Origin: Gnetum montanum
Lineage: Eukaryota; Streptophyta; Gnetopsida; Gnetales; Gnetaceae
NCBI GenBank assembly: GCA_015680685.1
Contig: MNCI01034249.1
Location: 163,879-204,733, forward strand
Direction: 5' to 3'
Length of the DNA: 40,855 nt
Shown: one piece after another, positions 1 through 10,790 of the stretch
Layout of the letters: the number at the start of each line of letters is the position of its first letter
Position numbering within the stretch: position 1 is the first letter of the stretch
Position numbers and translations under genes: made by a program
The notes under the pieces: generated by a model
Told to the model about the DNA's origin: nothing
Database searches by the model: none
What the model saw: the letters and a program-made list of their open reading frames with translations, nothing else

Positions 1-1362
1 TCTGAGGAAAGGCTAATGTACCATATCATTGATGGGCTTCGTGATGCAACAAGAGAAACACTAGGGATGTATGCCCAAGGTCAACTATATGAACTACGAA
101 CTCATCAAGTCCAAGAGCCTATTAAGCAGGTAGCAAAAGAAGAAGGAGAAATGGCTAGATGGGAGAGTGTTGAAAAACATCAATAGGACCAAAATCTCAA
201 GGTCCATAATCACAAAAAGGAGAAATCAACCAATCTCAAGGTGGAAGAACCATCATTGCCAATACAATTAGAGGAAGTCAAGGCAAAGATCAATAAGATG
301 TTGGAATGGACATATAAAAAGTGTAGAGAATATATCGATATCATTGGAGATAGAGTTCTAACAACCCAGGAAGCAGGACAAAGTATTAGTAGACAATCGG
401 AAAGAAGGGATAAGGAAAATAAGGGCTCAACTACGAATCATACATATGAAAGCAACATTTGCCTATACGATCACCCCAAGGGCCAATGAATGATCTTGTT
501 ACATTTATATGAGCATTGGGGAAACACGTTACACCCAAAGTTCATATAGAGGCATTGTGTTCTATCATAGTGGCAACAATCCCAGTTGTGTGGGAAACCA
601 CCCATAAACTAGAGACACCCTTCGTATCATCCAAACCCAAATGCTTATCTTGTTCAACATCCTGTTTCCCCAATTGGGTCAACATACTCTATCTCACCAC
701 ATCACCATTATTCTCAATACTATCAGCCCATGCCTTCAACACAACCACCACCTTGTGTATCCTACACTTCTGCTCAATTTCAACATTCTCATCCTTTCCC
801 TCCTTCTACATCGCCACCAACTATTCCCAAGGTGTCTACACCATAGCAACAACCCACGAACATTACTTGTGCTGCTACTGCCAACAACAGTGAGAGACCT
901 TAGCAACATCAAAGGCGTCCCTTCTTTAAACATAACCATAAGAAGGGACAACACAATTTCGAGGCCACTACATCCTCCAACTCCGCACAAGTCCAAACCT
1001 ATGGTGCACCCCTATATTCGAACCCAATGCCTCATGTTACTTCATCAGGGTCACCAATCAACACTCCAATAACCATTTAGCCCAATGAACACAATCATGG
1101 GAGGCAATGTCCTGATCCTTGCATACCATCTAATGGTCCTAAATATCATAGTGGGTCAACTCTTTATCCAGGGACCACATCTCACAAATTGCCCCACTAT
1201 GCTTACTATAATCAAGTGTGTGAACCCTGATGGGGTAAGCATGACCAAGTCCCAATATTTCCAACATGCAAGGATCCTCATCTTCCACTTATTAATCCTT
1301 GCCATCCTCAACTGTTTAGTTATGGGGGATATCCCCCATTCTAGTAACAAGCAGGATTAATA
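1..1362 (+). pseudogene. gag: gag remnant of element Z (C-terminal half of Gag)
   Basis: One reading frame, starting at base 1, can be followed to about 1362 with no frameshift but about a dozen stop codons (for example 184-186 and 487-489). Residues 1-60 match the end of the Retrotrans_gag domain in element D: IDGLRDATRETLGMYAQGQL here, with equivalents at about 38420-38490. A lysine and glutamate-rich stretch follows, then a variant zinc knuckle (NICLYDHPKG, about 450-480). The rest is rich in Pro, Gln, Ser, His and Tyr (about 630-1350), like the linker before protease in elements A and D. Gag packages the element RNA in cytoplasmic particles. This copy cannot be translated through. Most stops could come from CAG, CAA, CGA or TGG by single transitions. 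Confidence 0.7.
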
Positions 1363-2129
1363 ANTGTGTTCTATGTTATCAAGTCTCAAGTGACCAATTA
1401 TGTGGAAAGTGAGCCCATTACACCCACTCATCCATTCTACAAATAAGAGGTTCTGTTCGAGGGTACAGTGATATTCTTGACATTCTAAAAACTTAAAATT
1501 AATTTTGTGTTCATTGTACCTAGAATGAAGAAGAATGGACCAAGAGGGAATGATTAGGGTGTGACATCAAGGGAACTTGCGGATTCTCTTTGGTGAGATA
1601 TGTGGGAGTTATCATGCAACATGGTTGTACTAAGATCCTTGTAGATATAACAAAAATTGGGAGTAAGAGTAATCAAAAGGCACTCAAAAATCCAATGCTG
1701 TTCTAGGAGGTCCCACTGGAAGGATATGCATCCATGCCTAAAGGTTGGAGGCTTCTCTAGATCCAGTAAGGGAAAAGAAAAAGAGAACGAAAAGAAAAAC
1801 AGAAAAAGGGAGTGCCACAAAACAAAAATCACTCCTCCCTTGAATAAAATGCCAAGTGTTCATATGCCTTGTTGTTATGGTACTCTCATAGTCACTCATC
1901 ATGGGATGAAACAATGCAGTGTCACTGATCAGAGGAATGGACTTGGTCCTGATCTTGGAACGATGGGTTAATGACACATTAATCATGCTTTACACATAGG
2001 ATTCGTTGTGCCTTGGGTCAGTTACCTCATGTACCAATCTCTATAATCCCTTCTATATTCTTTCTCATCTTGCTATTCATGTAATTGTAGATCATGTCTT
2101 GTGTAGCGTAGAATTCTTACCTCATTCAA
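1363..2129. other. Unassigned stretch of element Z
   Basis: No coding domain is recognised. It includes one N at 1364 and a purine-rich run at about 1768-1815. It lies where protease and pol would be expected, but no motif of either was found, so either a deletion joined gag to the 3' spacer or this is unrelated inserted DNA. Confidence 0.3.
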
Positions 2130-2330
2130 GTGATACTTACATGTGTGTGTTTTGTGGAATCAGTGTGGATTACATTTAACCATTCGAGTGCCCATGGACA
2201 CTTTTCAGTGTGGTTACGCAAGGGCATTAAAGGTTGGAACCTGCTTTGGGGAGGACCCACTTGTGTAATTTTTGTAATTTTCACTCATGACCCATCTTCC
2301 ACACACCATCTATTACCCTCAACATATTAT
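2130..2330 (+). repeat. 3' spacer segment shared with element A
   Basis: The stretch around 2190-2270 reads like 17715-17795 in element A: gtgcccatggac, then a gcaagggcat word, then a ggggaggacccact word, in the same order and spacing. In A it lies downstream of integrase, so this marks the start of the non-coding 3' region of Z. The open frame at 2130-2336 across it is not conserved in A and is not called a gene. Confidence 0.6.
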
Positions 2331-2983
2331 CGATAGTTTTCTTTCCCTTATTACTATCCCTCAGATTCAAAGTTCTTATGAACCATCACATAGCCTTTTT
2401 CTCCCATCCGAGGTCTGTATTGATAAATTCCACACCATCATAATTATTTGTGCCTATCGAACTAATTGAATTATCATCGAACCCCTTAATAATAGCTCAA
2501 TGTCCTTAGTTTACAATGTGAATTTCAAGAAAGTCTTAAAAAATTTGGTACAATCTCTAAGTCCCCTAACTTCAATGAAAATATATATACATGACCCCCC
2601 TATGTTAATCAACATCATTTACAACTGCTCATGTAGAGAAAGTTTTTCAATTTTCTCTCTACGACTCGAGATTACACATCCGTTGCTTTCATATCATAAA
2701 TTCTTTGAAATTCATCATCTCCTGAATGACATCTTTAAGGGTAATTAGTTGTAAAAATAAGAATAGAATGTGTCAAAAAACAGTTTCATCCCCTTAGCTA
2801 TACCAGAAAATTAAATTTGAAAACCACCTAAGCAAAGAGGACTCAACATTATAATCTTTCAGGGACATGTTCTTCCAATAATTAACATCACATGAAAATA
2901 AAGTAAATCTATTAAGGCATGAAGTAAGGTATAACCTAACTTTGATAACAACCTTACTAACAATTGGCCCCGTGTGATTGCAG
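2331..2983. other. Spacer before the coiled-coil ORF
   Basis: AT-rich with no recognised domain. The last 25 bases hold a cttactaac word (2952-2960) and end in tgtgattgcag (2973-2983), which resembles a plant intron branch point and 3' splice site directly before the coiled-coil reading frame. This is a suggestion only. Confidence 0.3.
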
Positions 2984-2987
2984 ATGA

Positions 2988-4572
2988 TGCCGAAATGCAG
3001 ACAACAGGAAGGTCCTGCTTAAGGTGCAGTTAAATGACCTAGGAGAGGTGAAGGACCAATATGCAGAGCAGGAGGAACAATCATTTAGTATCCATCGAGA
3101 AGACCCTGCTACTATACAATCAAGGAAGGTAGAAGGAGGAGTTGTTGTAGTGTTTGAACAAGGACGATATCTCACGTTGCCCCAGGATTGTGTATAGACC
3201 ATCCGTGAAAGGTACATATTCACTGTAGTGATCATGAAATTAAACTTTGGACCTTTCATAGAATTTGCTCTGGAGGCTGTTAAGGATCACCTCAAAGGGT
3301 TCCCATTATGACCTAAACTATCTGAAAGTAGTGCCTAGTACTTAGGGGAAACGTACCAATTTTGGCACAATAAAGAAGAAGGCACCACGGTTAACAATTG
3401 TGGTGTGACTATTGATTTCTCTGTTCAAGCCATTTTGGAAGTATTAGACCTTCCGAATACAGGGCCAAAGGTTGCTCAGAACCAGCTGGACACTTTTAGA
3501 ACCAAGAAACTTAATAAACTATTAACGGAGAATAAAAAGGTGGCTGAAGAAAAAGAGAAGGCTTTTTGGGATGCCTCTGTAGCACATGCGCAAACTCATG
3601 TGCATCTCAAAGCACAAAACGCCTTACAAGAGGAAAATAAATAGCTTGTTGCCAACAACCTTCAGTTGACCTCTGTGGAAAAGCAAAAGAATGTTCTCGA
3701 AGAACATTTTCATCAGTTGGAAGAACAATTCATTTAGGTCAACCAAGACATAAGTCGTTTAGCCTGGGAGAATCGAACCCTCTCAATGGAGGAGGTACAC
3801 ACAATCCGTCAAAAGACATCTATTGAAATAAGTGCATGGAAAAATGAGGCTAAACAACATGGAAAGCTAAAGGAGCACTTCCAAGATCAAGTGGGAATTT
3901 ACAAACATATCCTTGAGAAGGAGATCCATATGGCCAAGGCCCACATCAACACTATCAGTGCTCAACACACTGATTGGCAGGCCATATTAGACACATATGA
4001 ATTTTCCCACCAAGTAGAAGTTAAGAACCGGGACCTACAGATTCAGGATCTGATAGAATACATGGAGTTGGAAAACCTGCGATATGCCAACCTTGCCATG
4101 TTAACAGTAGGGCACCTGAGAACAGAGCTCGAGCAACATGTAGCTTCCACCTATGTCAAATACGAAGTAGAATTTGCAGAATGTAAGAAGTTATTGGAAA
4201 AATTAGAGATCACAAATTCTGAACTTGAGGTGGGGAAGGCAAGATACCAAGGCCAAAAAGGTGTCGTAGCAGATTTGGCTTGATGGCTTGCAGATTTTCA
4301 AGAATAGAAAGATAAAGCTAAAGCCTACGAAGAGGAACGACGGGTATTTGTGGCTTGGTATGTCAAGGCTAATTAAATGTTTTCATAACTACCCTATTCG
4401 TGGGAAGTTCCGACTCCATCAAACATCAAAACATTAGCATGGATGGAATAAGACCCTCAAACTGAAGAGGAAAAGCTCTAGGCCATACTCCAATGCCATC
4501 AAGTCTCAAAACTTGGAGCACAAGTCAAAGGGAAAGCACCAATGGAGGAGCCACCACCACTAGAAACTACAT
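2988..4572 (+). pseudogene. Coiled-coil third ORF in env position (element Z)
   Basis: A single frame (codons starting at multiples of 3) runs about 528 codons to the TGA at 4570-4572 without a frameshift, broken by about ten in-frame stops, most explicable as single C-to-T or G-to-A changes. The first 140 codons look globular (VVVVFEQGRYLTLPQ, LNFGPFIEFALEAVKDHL). From about 3480 to 4370 the product is a long hydrophilic helix rich in Glu, Lys, Gln and Leu, with two open blocks (3405-3644 and 3786-4283), typical of a coiled coil. The tail is Pro and Glu-rich (KGKAPMEEPPPLE). No signal peptide or membrane segment is evident, unlike a classical envelope protein. It lies between the 3' spacer and the polypurine tract, where Athila elements may carry an env-like ORF. 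Function unknown; it could also be a captured host gene. Confidence 0.6.
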
Positions 4573-4739
4573 GAGTTCCACAAATTTTGTAGTTGTAGCA
4601 CATTCTTTGTGTTGTGTCTTTGTTTTGTTTTCATTCCACACTGTGGCATAATCCCATTTTCACCATCTAATAATCCCATACCTATCCACTGTGTAATCAC
4701 TGTAACTCAAGGATGAGTTTTCAATCAGTCATGGGGGTA
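4573..4739 (+). other. 3' leader and polypurine tract of element Z
   Basis: Non-coding DNA ending in catgggggta immediately before the LTR. The G-rich run fits the polypurine tract that primes plus-strand synthesis. The word ggatgagttttca (4711-4723) recurs at 18476-18488 before the 3' LTR of element A, so the pairing is not a chance purine run. Confidence 0.65.
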
Positions 4740-5550
4740 TGATGAGTCACATTTTGGGCGATTGTGATATTGTGTACGCAATATTGCGACTGTGATATCG
4801 CAGCCTATCTCCTCATTTATAAATAAGAGGTAGATATATCAGTTAGGCATCATTACTTAATAAGTCAGTTTTAGTTTTTAAGTGTTTTAATTTCTTTCTC
4901 TCAACCCTTTTCCTCCCAGTGTATGTCCGCAGTGTGGTGAATGTAATTGTACAACATCCTTTATTCGAGTGTGACGTACTTGGACACACACATGACTGGC
5001 AATAAAGATCGAGATTACTTCATCATTGTAGCATTCAGTTAGATTAATTATTTATTTACTTGTTATTTACTGCTTTCCTAATTAATTTCTCTCACCCTTA
5101 AACTCCTATTAATGTGGAATGAGTATGACTTGATTACAAGCATTTAAGTGTGACTACTTGGTAACCTAGTGGCATACCTAGGATCTGCGCTTGGTAATCC
5201 CAGTGGTAGTCGTACACAAAGTCCAAGATGTGTATAGATAATTATGGATTGAATGCTCATCATACTTAGGCTATCTTAGATTCTCTCTCACCCTGTCTCT
5301 CTTAGCTTAGATAATATTATCTTACATTACCTTTAGGAGTAGCATTAGGTTAGAAACATATTACACACCTCACTCTGGACTAAACCATATGTGACAAAGC
5401 TAACACTAGTCTAGGTGGAAAGATAATGAACTGTGACCTAAGGCTAACTATCTAGATGCCCCAACTAGTCTGTCTACAGAGTTTGACCAGATCGCATGTG
5501 CAACACTCGTATTCGTATGGTTGAGTGTAGGGGTACCTTGCCACTCATCA
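4740..5550 (+). repeat. 3' LTR of element Z (811 bp)
   Basis: It begins TGATGAGT and ends ACTCATCA, a perfect 8-bp terminal inverted repeat, and is preceded by a polypurine tract. A TATA box (TTTATAAATAAG, 4816-4827) lies 76 bases in, and GGCAATAAAG near 5000 is a candidate polyadenylation signal. The U3 start carries repeated GATATC/AATATT-type palindromes. The U5 words tggtaaccta and ggggtaccttgccactcatca-like ending match the LTRs of A and D. What follows (gctttcataa) is not a PBS, which agrees with a 3' LTR. Confidence 0.85.
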
Positions 5551-6069
5551 GCTTTCATAAGCAAGTATAAGGATTTAGGACTTTAGGCTTGGAAAGTCAA
5601 AAAAGAAAATTGAAATTATCATCCATCCTACTAGGTTATATAGAGATGCTATTTTTGGGACCTAGACTCAATTATAAACTTTGGAAAGATAGTTAAAAAG
5701 TACAAAAATTTTTCTTCTTGATGAGTTAATAGTGAAGATATTAATATCTTACTCAATGTTATTGTGTAAATATGATTTATTATCTTTAGATGTAGAAGCC
5801 TTGTGTTACTTCATTTCATACACTTATTGCTTGCTTATCTTAAGGAAAGATAAATTTTCTAAACTAGTTCTTAAGGATTTACAAGACCACAATTGGTCTC
5901 TTCAAGCAATGTAATGGTTGAGAAAATGGAATATTTCTCAAAGGATGTGCAAAAAAAATCCTAAGCATATTTGCCAACTATTCAAGTGGAATGTTTTAAC
6001 ATGGTCGTGGTCTAATCTAGCAGGTAAGAAATAATTTTATTTACATAAAATTAGATCTAATAAATTATA
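5551..6069. other. Unassigned AT-rich DNA
   Basis: No domain, repeat or RNA gene recognised. A 60-codon open frame at 5732-5914 has no recognisable motif and is not called. Confidence 0.3.
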
Positions 6070-6642
6070 TGTAACATCCCCATTCCAAAAAGTTGTTGCT
6101 GCATATCAAAGATGGTGCCTCTTCATAACAAATGTTTTCATTATCATAACAAGACCTGAAATGGAAGTTGTAATTTAGAACCAAAAGGGCATGTTGTAAT
6201 AATGGACATGTCTCTTGAGGTGACCTTTGAAGGTTTGACCTAAGGTATTTATACCCATGTTTAGAGGTCATATCAACATGGAGTTGTAGAGCTGCTAAAA
6301 TATGAGTAATAGGTGTTATGTGAAGCAAGAAAGGAAGATGATTGGCCATTACTTTTGGTTAGTTGTAGGCCTAACCATGTTGGAAATGATATATTGCCTC
6401 TAATAGATAGATTCCAAAGGAAGAAAACCCCAAGCAACACACTTAGAGCATGATACAAATATACTATTCTGCATCAATAAAGTATTCTTGTTTTTTCCTT
6501 TTGCATTCTCCCTATTATTTTCTTTACATGTAATGTTGAATGTTACATATATCTTATGTTTGGTATATTATATTCATATCAATAATGTCTAATATAACAT
6601 ATATTTGGTGTTTGCCATAATATCTAGGAACAAGATGTCACA
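6070..6642 (+). repeat. LTR of a second retrotransposon family (573 bp)
   Basis: It starts TGTAACATCCC and ends GATGTCACA, an imperfect terminal inverted repeat whose ideal form would be TGTRACATCCC. A near-identical-length relative lies at 35065-35638, sharing long words such as aaagggcatgttgtaata, acatgtctcttgaggtgacc and gttgtaggcctaacc. A TATA-like ggtatttata lies near 6244-6253 and a polyadenylation-like aataaag near 6477. The bases directly after it match a tRNA-iMet PBS, so this is a 5' LTR. TGT[AG]AC termini with an iMet PBS occur in chromovirus-type Ty3 as well as in copia elements, so the superfamily is open. Confidence 0.8.
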
Positions 6643-6656
6643 TTTGGTATCGGAGC
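6643..6656 (+). other. Primer-binding site, initiator tRNA-Met type
   Basis: TTTGGTATCGGAGC follows the LTR end with a two-base offset. Plant initiator-Met PBS sequences read TGGTATCAGAGC, so this differs by one A-to-G position. It primes minus-strand DNA synthesis. Confidence 0.75.
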
Positions 6657-6960
6657 AAACCACAACCAAATGGCTAATTAGAATCATGGGCCAACTACAA
6701 CCTGATGATTAACCATGGAGCTAAGATCCAAGGAGAGCCATAGACCACCACTAGATATGTCACATGTTCGAGATGATCCATACATCTATAAAAGAACCAT
6801 AAAGTGTATCATGTTGAACCTGAATGTCACCAACCAAGATTCATTCAAGGATATTAGCAATTAGGAGATTTGACTATGCCTCACCAAGGTACATCAGCTA
6901 TAAGAAACATTAGTAAAACACTGATCTAAGTAACTATTATCCATCTTATATTAGTGTTAG
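6657..6960 (+). pseudogene. Internal stub after the 6070 LTR, possible gag start
   Basis: An ATG at 6671 lies soon after the PBS, and one frame reads MLNLNVTNQDSFKDISN near 6808-6860, but there are early stops and no diagnostic motif. Position suggests a leader and the beginning of gag. The element appears truncated before any identifiable pol domain, and no matching 3' LTR follows on this strand nearby; the related LTR at 35065 is a distant, separate copy. Confidence 0.35.
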
Positions 6961-8130
6961 AATGTAATGAATTTAGGTCATCATTAAGGTCCTTCTAGAA
7001 GGTTAGTAACTATGACTTGAGTTGATTTGGTCTCATTTGAAAAATAGTATCCTAAATACCTTACTTCTATAAACCTGGCAATACTAATATTACCTAGAAC
7101 TCATGTATTGGTAAATTTAAGGAATTCAACCTAGTTATGAGATTGTTTCATTCCTACTCAACCAATAAAGGTTCATTGCTATGAGATTCATACAAAAATA
7201 AACTATCTTGGTTTATTAAAATCTTGAAAATTCAAATTATTTTTCTGACCCTAAAACCATAGCCAAATTTTAGTACTCATCAAGATGATTCCAATTGTAT
7301 AAATTTCATCTCGATCAAACTTATGATTTTAGAGATATTGATGTTTAAAGTTTCCTTTTATGCATGCTAAAATTAAATAATAATAAAATATTAGAAAAAA
7401 ATTTAATGCCATAATTTTAAGACTTGGGATCAAACTCATCACCTCATAATTCTTAAACCCAACTCTTAGATTTGGTTGTGGCAACTACTTGATCAAGAAC
7501 CATGGTGATATAAATACATATATATTATAAAAACTTAAAAATTTATATATATATATATTATATTAATAAATAAATAAATTAAAATAGAAGGTTGCAAGCT
7601 TGAACCCCAACCCCAAAATTCTTTAAAAATAGATAAATATAAAATATATCTAAGAAAAAAATTTTGTGAGGGCTGTGCAACCCTTCATGGGGCTATGCTC
7701 ACCTAAAAATGGTTGAGTAATAGTTTCCATCACTATCTATCACATGTGCTACCTCAAATGCCACGAAAACCCTCTTTGCTCACTACACTTGCTATCACAC
7801 CTACTTCACTAATCTACTTTTGTTGCCACTCCACAACGCCCTTCATCTCTCATGCCACCAACTTCACCTTTTCATTGCATTAGGTTATACGCAAGGCCTA
7901 GGTCCAATGCTCTACCTAGGATTAGTTAGCCAATGCCAAAGCTTAGTGGTGTCTTAGCATGACATGTTGGTCGTGTGCAATAGGATTTCCATTAGCATAT
8001 TTTGTGGACCTTGCCTAGATGATAGTCACATGCATAATCTTACAGGGCTAGTGGTTTTCAGTAATGACATTGACATCCTGGAATTGATTATGGGTGCTGA
8101 CTTGGACAAAGTGACCATTGAGAGGGCATT
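6961..8130. other. Unassigned AT-rich DNA with a (TA)n run
   Basis: No domain recognised. Bases 7541-7562 are an uninterrupted TA-rich microsatellite (atatatat), followed by a short taaa repeat near 7566-7579. Confidence 0.35.
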
Positions 8131-8475
8131 TTTTTAGCTTTTTTGAATGGCAGAGACCATCATGCTAGGGTTGGAGGGAGGCATAGGAGGTTGGAAAATG
8201 TGGACAAGACATTGGCAAATGTAATGAAGGATGTGACATCACTGATTTTGGGAAAGATGGAGGTAGTGTTGAGAAAGGCTTTTGGAAAGATAGGGATGCA
8301 TGAATGGAACAAGTTATTCTAGATTTTTCACGTGAGCAATCCTACGACAAAGGATGACATGCAATTGATGATATGACTATGTAAGAAGAAGCTATGATAT
8401 GCTTTGAGTAGCATGAGCACTGCAAGTAGACTAATAGTGGAGAAGCCCACAAACACAACGATCCACTGGTGGTGA
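8131..8475 (+). pseudogene. Possible coding remnant of unknown origin
   Basis: One frame of about 114 codons ends at the TGA at 8473-8475, with three internal stops and a 67-codon clear stretch (DKTLANVMKDVTSLILGKME and VLRKAFGKIGMHEWNKLF are typical excerpts). Composition is protein-like, rich in Lys, Met and Leu, but the family is not recognised and there is no start or flanking domain. It could be chance in AT-rich DNA. Confidence 0.22.
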
Positions 8476-8801
8476 CAAGCTAGGCTACTTTGTGTTAGGG
8501 TAGGGCCTTTGAACCTAGTTGTGACACCGCCACTTCACATTGCTTGTTCTTGTGCTACTTGCCATGTGCTTTACATTATGTATGTCCTTTCTTACTACCA
8601 TCATTGCCCTTCTCATTGTCCACCATTGTGACCACTGCTATCACTAACAGTACTTTTCCAACTGTTAACCATCATCATTGTATCGTTGCCATTGCTTGTG
8701 CCAATGATGTTGCTCCCAACTTCCCCATCAACTTTACTAAAAAAATCATCAGAAATTTTAACAATTCATACAGTGCACAGACATCATGAAATCCTCCCTT
8801 C

Positions 8802-8851
8802 CATGGAGCTCCATGAACACTGGAATTTCACCTTCCATAGAATTCTATGGA
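8802..8851. repeat. Two adjacent perfect palindromes
   Basis: CATGGAGCTCCATG (8802-8815, 14 bp) and TCCATAGAATTCTATGGA (8834-8851, 18 bp) are perfect palindromes set in two similar units about 33 bases apart, each preceded by ccttcc. They could form cruciforms or bind a dimeric protein. No transposon end is apparent around them. Confidence 0.55.
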
Positions 8852-9085
8852 CAACATAGAATCCTTCCTCCAATCAACCATAAAATTTTACATTAGTTAA
8901 TAAAAAATTTGAAAACATTAACAAAATAGGTAGTAAAAATTAAATTTAAAACATGGAGAAAATTTTATCAATAAAAGAATTAAGTTCCTTGGTTGAAAGT
9001 GAGATAATAATTCTATAATTAAGCACATTCACTCTAGAGTAGTACTAGGATGGATGACCTTTTGGGAAGTCTTATTTTCTATGCC

Positions 9086-9954
9086 TGATGAATCATTTTT
9101 TTCATAAGCTTCAATATTGGAGTAGTCATGAAATTAGGTACATGATATTGGGTACTCGATATTGTAGCCCAAGATGCGATATCAAGCATTTGATATCGTA
9201 GGGTTACTCCTGGGCTTATAAATATAGCCCTTGGGCACATGATTCAAAAGTAGTTTTCAAAGCCAAGTAGGGAAACTCTTGTAGTTTGTTCATTTGAGAG
9301 TTAGAATATTTTCCAAGTGCCCACATCAGGAAGTCTAAGTGTGATTGGATCTTTATTCAAGTATTGATGTACCTGAATGCACCATTGTATTGGCAATAAA
9401 GATGAGCTCTTTGATTCATCCTTGTAGCACTTGAGACTTTATTTCTTTATGTGTTTACATACCATGATTTCATGCAGTTTACATTAATGTTATTCATTCA
9501 GCAATTAACTTTGATTAATTAAGGAACTAATTAGAATACACAAAAACAACCCCTTCAAACATACACATGTCACTTGGTAGCCCAGAAATGGTTAGCGTTT
9601 GATAACCCAGTAGTATTTACATGAAGTTCAAGATGTGTCCGAGAAGTGGGGACAGTTACTTGTGTTAGGCTAGATTAGACAATAGTTTACTTAGCACTTA
9701 ACTACTCTTACCTTTATTCTTGTTTTAGGTGATCAATTGATAAAACATAAAATAATAAAAATCTTATGTCTCAGTCACACCTAACCATACATTTGCATTT
9801 CACAAGTAGAACTGGGAAGACAATGAATGGACAACATGAACTCACTATTTATCTCTAGCATACTTGGTAACTAAAGTCTACAGAATTTGACCAAATCAAA
9901 CATGAATGCCTATGATTTGTATGGTTGGGAATAGGGGTACCTTGTTGCTTATCA
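9086..9954 (+). repeat. 5' LTR of element A (869 bp)
   Basis: It begins TGATGAATCA and ends TTGCTTATCA, and the PBS follows directly. U3 contains four GATATC or GATATT-type short palindromes (about 9145-9200), then a TATA box (TTATAAATATAG, 9216-9227). AATAAA at 9395-9400 follows the word ttggc and is the likely polyadenylation signal. U5 shares the words ggtagc, gataacccagtag, tttgacca and ggggtacctt with the LTRs of Z, C and D. Confidence 0.88.
9216..9227 (+). promoter_or_regulatory. LTR TATA box (element A, 5' LTR)
   Basis: TTATAAATATAG lies directly downstream of the palindrome-rich U3 start. The same box is at 18634-18645 in the 3' LTR, at 4816-4827 in Z and 36185-36195 in D, so its position is conserved in the group. 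Confidence 0.65.
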
Positions 9955-9974
9955 TTAGTGCCATTGTCGGGGAC
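9955..9974 (+). other. Primer-binding site, tRNA-Asp type (element A)
   Basis: TTAGTGCCATTGTCGGGGAC abuts the LTR end. The plant tRNA-Asp PBS of Athila elements reads TGGCGCCGTTGCCGGGGA; this copy differs at a few positions, mostly transitions. The equivalent sites are 36907-36926 in D and 32672-32691 (minus) in C. Confidence 0.75.
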
Positions 9975-10730
9975 TTTAGTTCTACGTGTGCTGTCTAAAG
10001 TTAGTGAAACTTAGCAACCTTGTTGTTCAAACCATAAGAGCCAAATCATACAAAAACAAAAATAATATTAATTTAACTAAATTAAATCTTAATTACACAC
10101 AACATATAAATTCATTAACATAAAATTTCTTCTTCTCACAGGAGTCTATCTCCACCCAGGGTAGACTAGGTGCCTCAACAATATCGAGTGGTATATGCTT
10201 ACCTTGATGAGTATGTACCATACTTCACCTTCATCTTACATCAAGATGAAATGCTGCAGTGGTGCGGCATGGAAGGAAACATCATGTTTCCATTGGATCA
10301 ATTTGTTATAGTTATTTTCTAGCTAATGCTTGCATGACATGGACTTCAACATCTTCATGGGGAGTATGAGATGCAAGATCCTAATTCAAGGGATTATCAT
10401 CCCACTAAAGCACAAAAGTTAAAGGATCATTAGCTAGAGCACCAACATGAGCATGTGAAGGGCAAGGGGTTGAACACCATTTCACCTTTTCTTGGTCCAT
10501 TAGATGGAGGCAAATGCTTATCTAGTGGCTTTTTCTTCAATGATACTCCTCTCTTTGACTTTGGTCAAGGGGCCCTCAATGAGAATGTGCAATCCACAAT
10601 CCATAATCCAGGTTTTGGTTAGAATAGATCTAATGAAAAAAATGAATTTGGAGGAGCAAGTTATGATAAGGGGACAAATGGAGATCATGATCATTGAAGA
10701 ATGGGTGATAGGCATCAGCATGATGTAGGT

Positions 10731-10790
10731 TCTTCTTCCTCTTCCCCTTCATCATCATCATCTTCTTCATCTAGCTTATATCATGGCTAC
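10731..10790 (+). repeat. tct/tca microsatellite coding poly-Ser in gag
   Basis: The run gives a product of almost only serine (PSSSSSSSSSS). A similar Ser-rich tract sits at the same place in gag of B (minus, about 27780-27830), C (minus, about 31885-31960) and D (about 37720-37770), so it is a family trait and not a random microsatellite. Confidence 0.6.

Larger units (their letters stand above)
1..5550 (+). mobile_element. Element Z: 3' part of an Athila-like Ty3 LTR retrotransposon
   Basis: The window opens inside gag and runs to a 3' LTR ending at 5550. In order it holds a Gag remnant, a spacer, a coiled-coil ORF, a polypurine tract and the LTR. No protease, RT, RNase H or integrase is visible between gag and the 3' part, so the copy is internally deleted. 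It is tied to element A by a similar stretch at about 2170-2270 versus 17700-17795 (cccatgga, gcaagggcat and ggggaggacccact words in the same order), and by the last 30 bases before the LTR (GGATGAGTTTTCA shared with 18476-18488). Assignment to the Athila branch rests on Gag similarity to the other copies, which carry Athila-type protease and tRNA-Asp-type PBS. The 5' half lies outside the window. Confidence 0.75.

Noticed and set aside
736-996. Minus-strand and alternative-frame open frames over gag Z
   Set aside because: They shadow the Pro/Gln/His-rich gag frame read on the plus strand.
1740-1815. Purine-rich run as a polypurine tract
   Set aside because: No LTR start follows it; the real tract of element Z is directly before 4740.
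8544-8789. 81-codon open frame with Leu/Pro/Thr-rich start
   Set aside because: No conserved motif, no second copy in the window and typical of chance frames in this composition.
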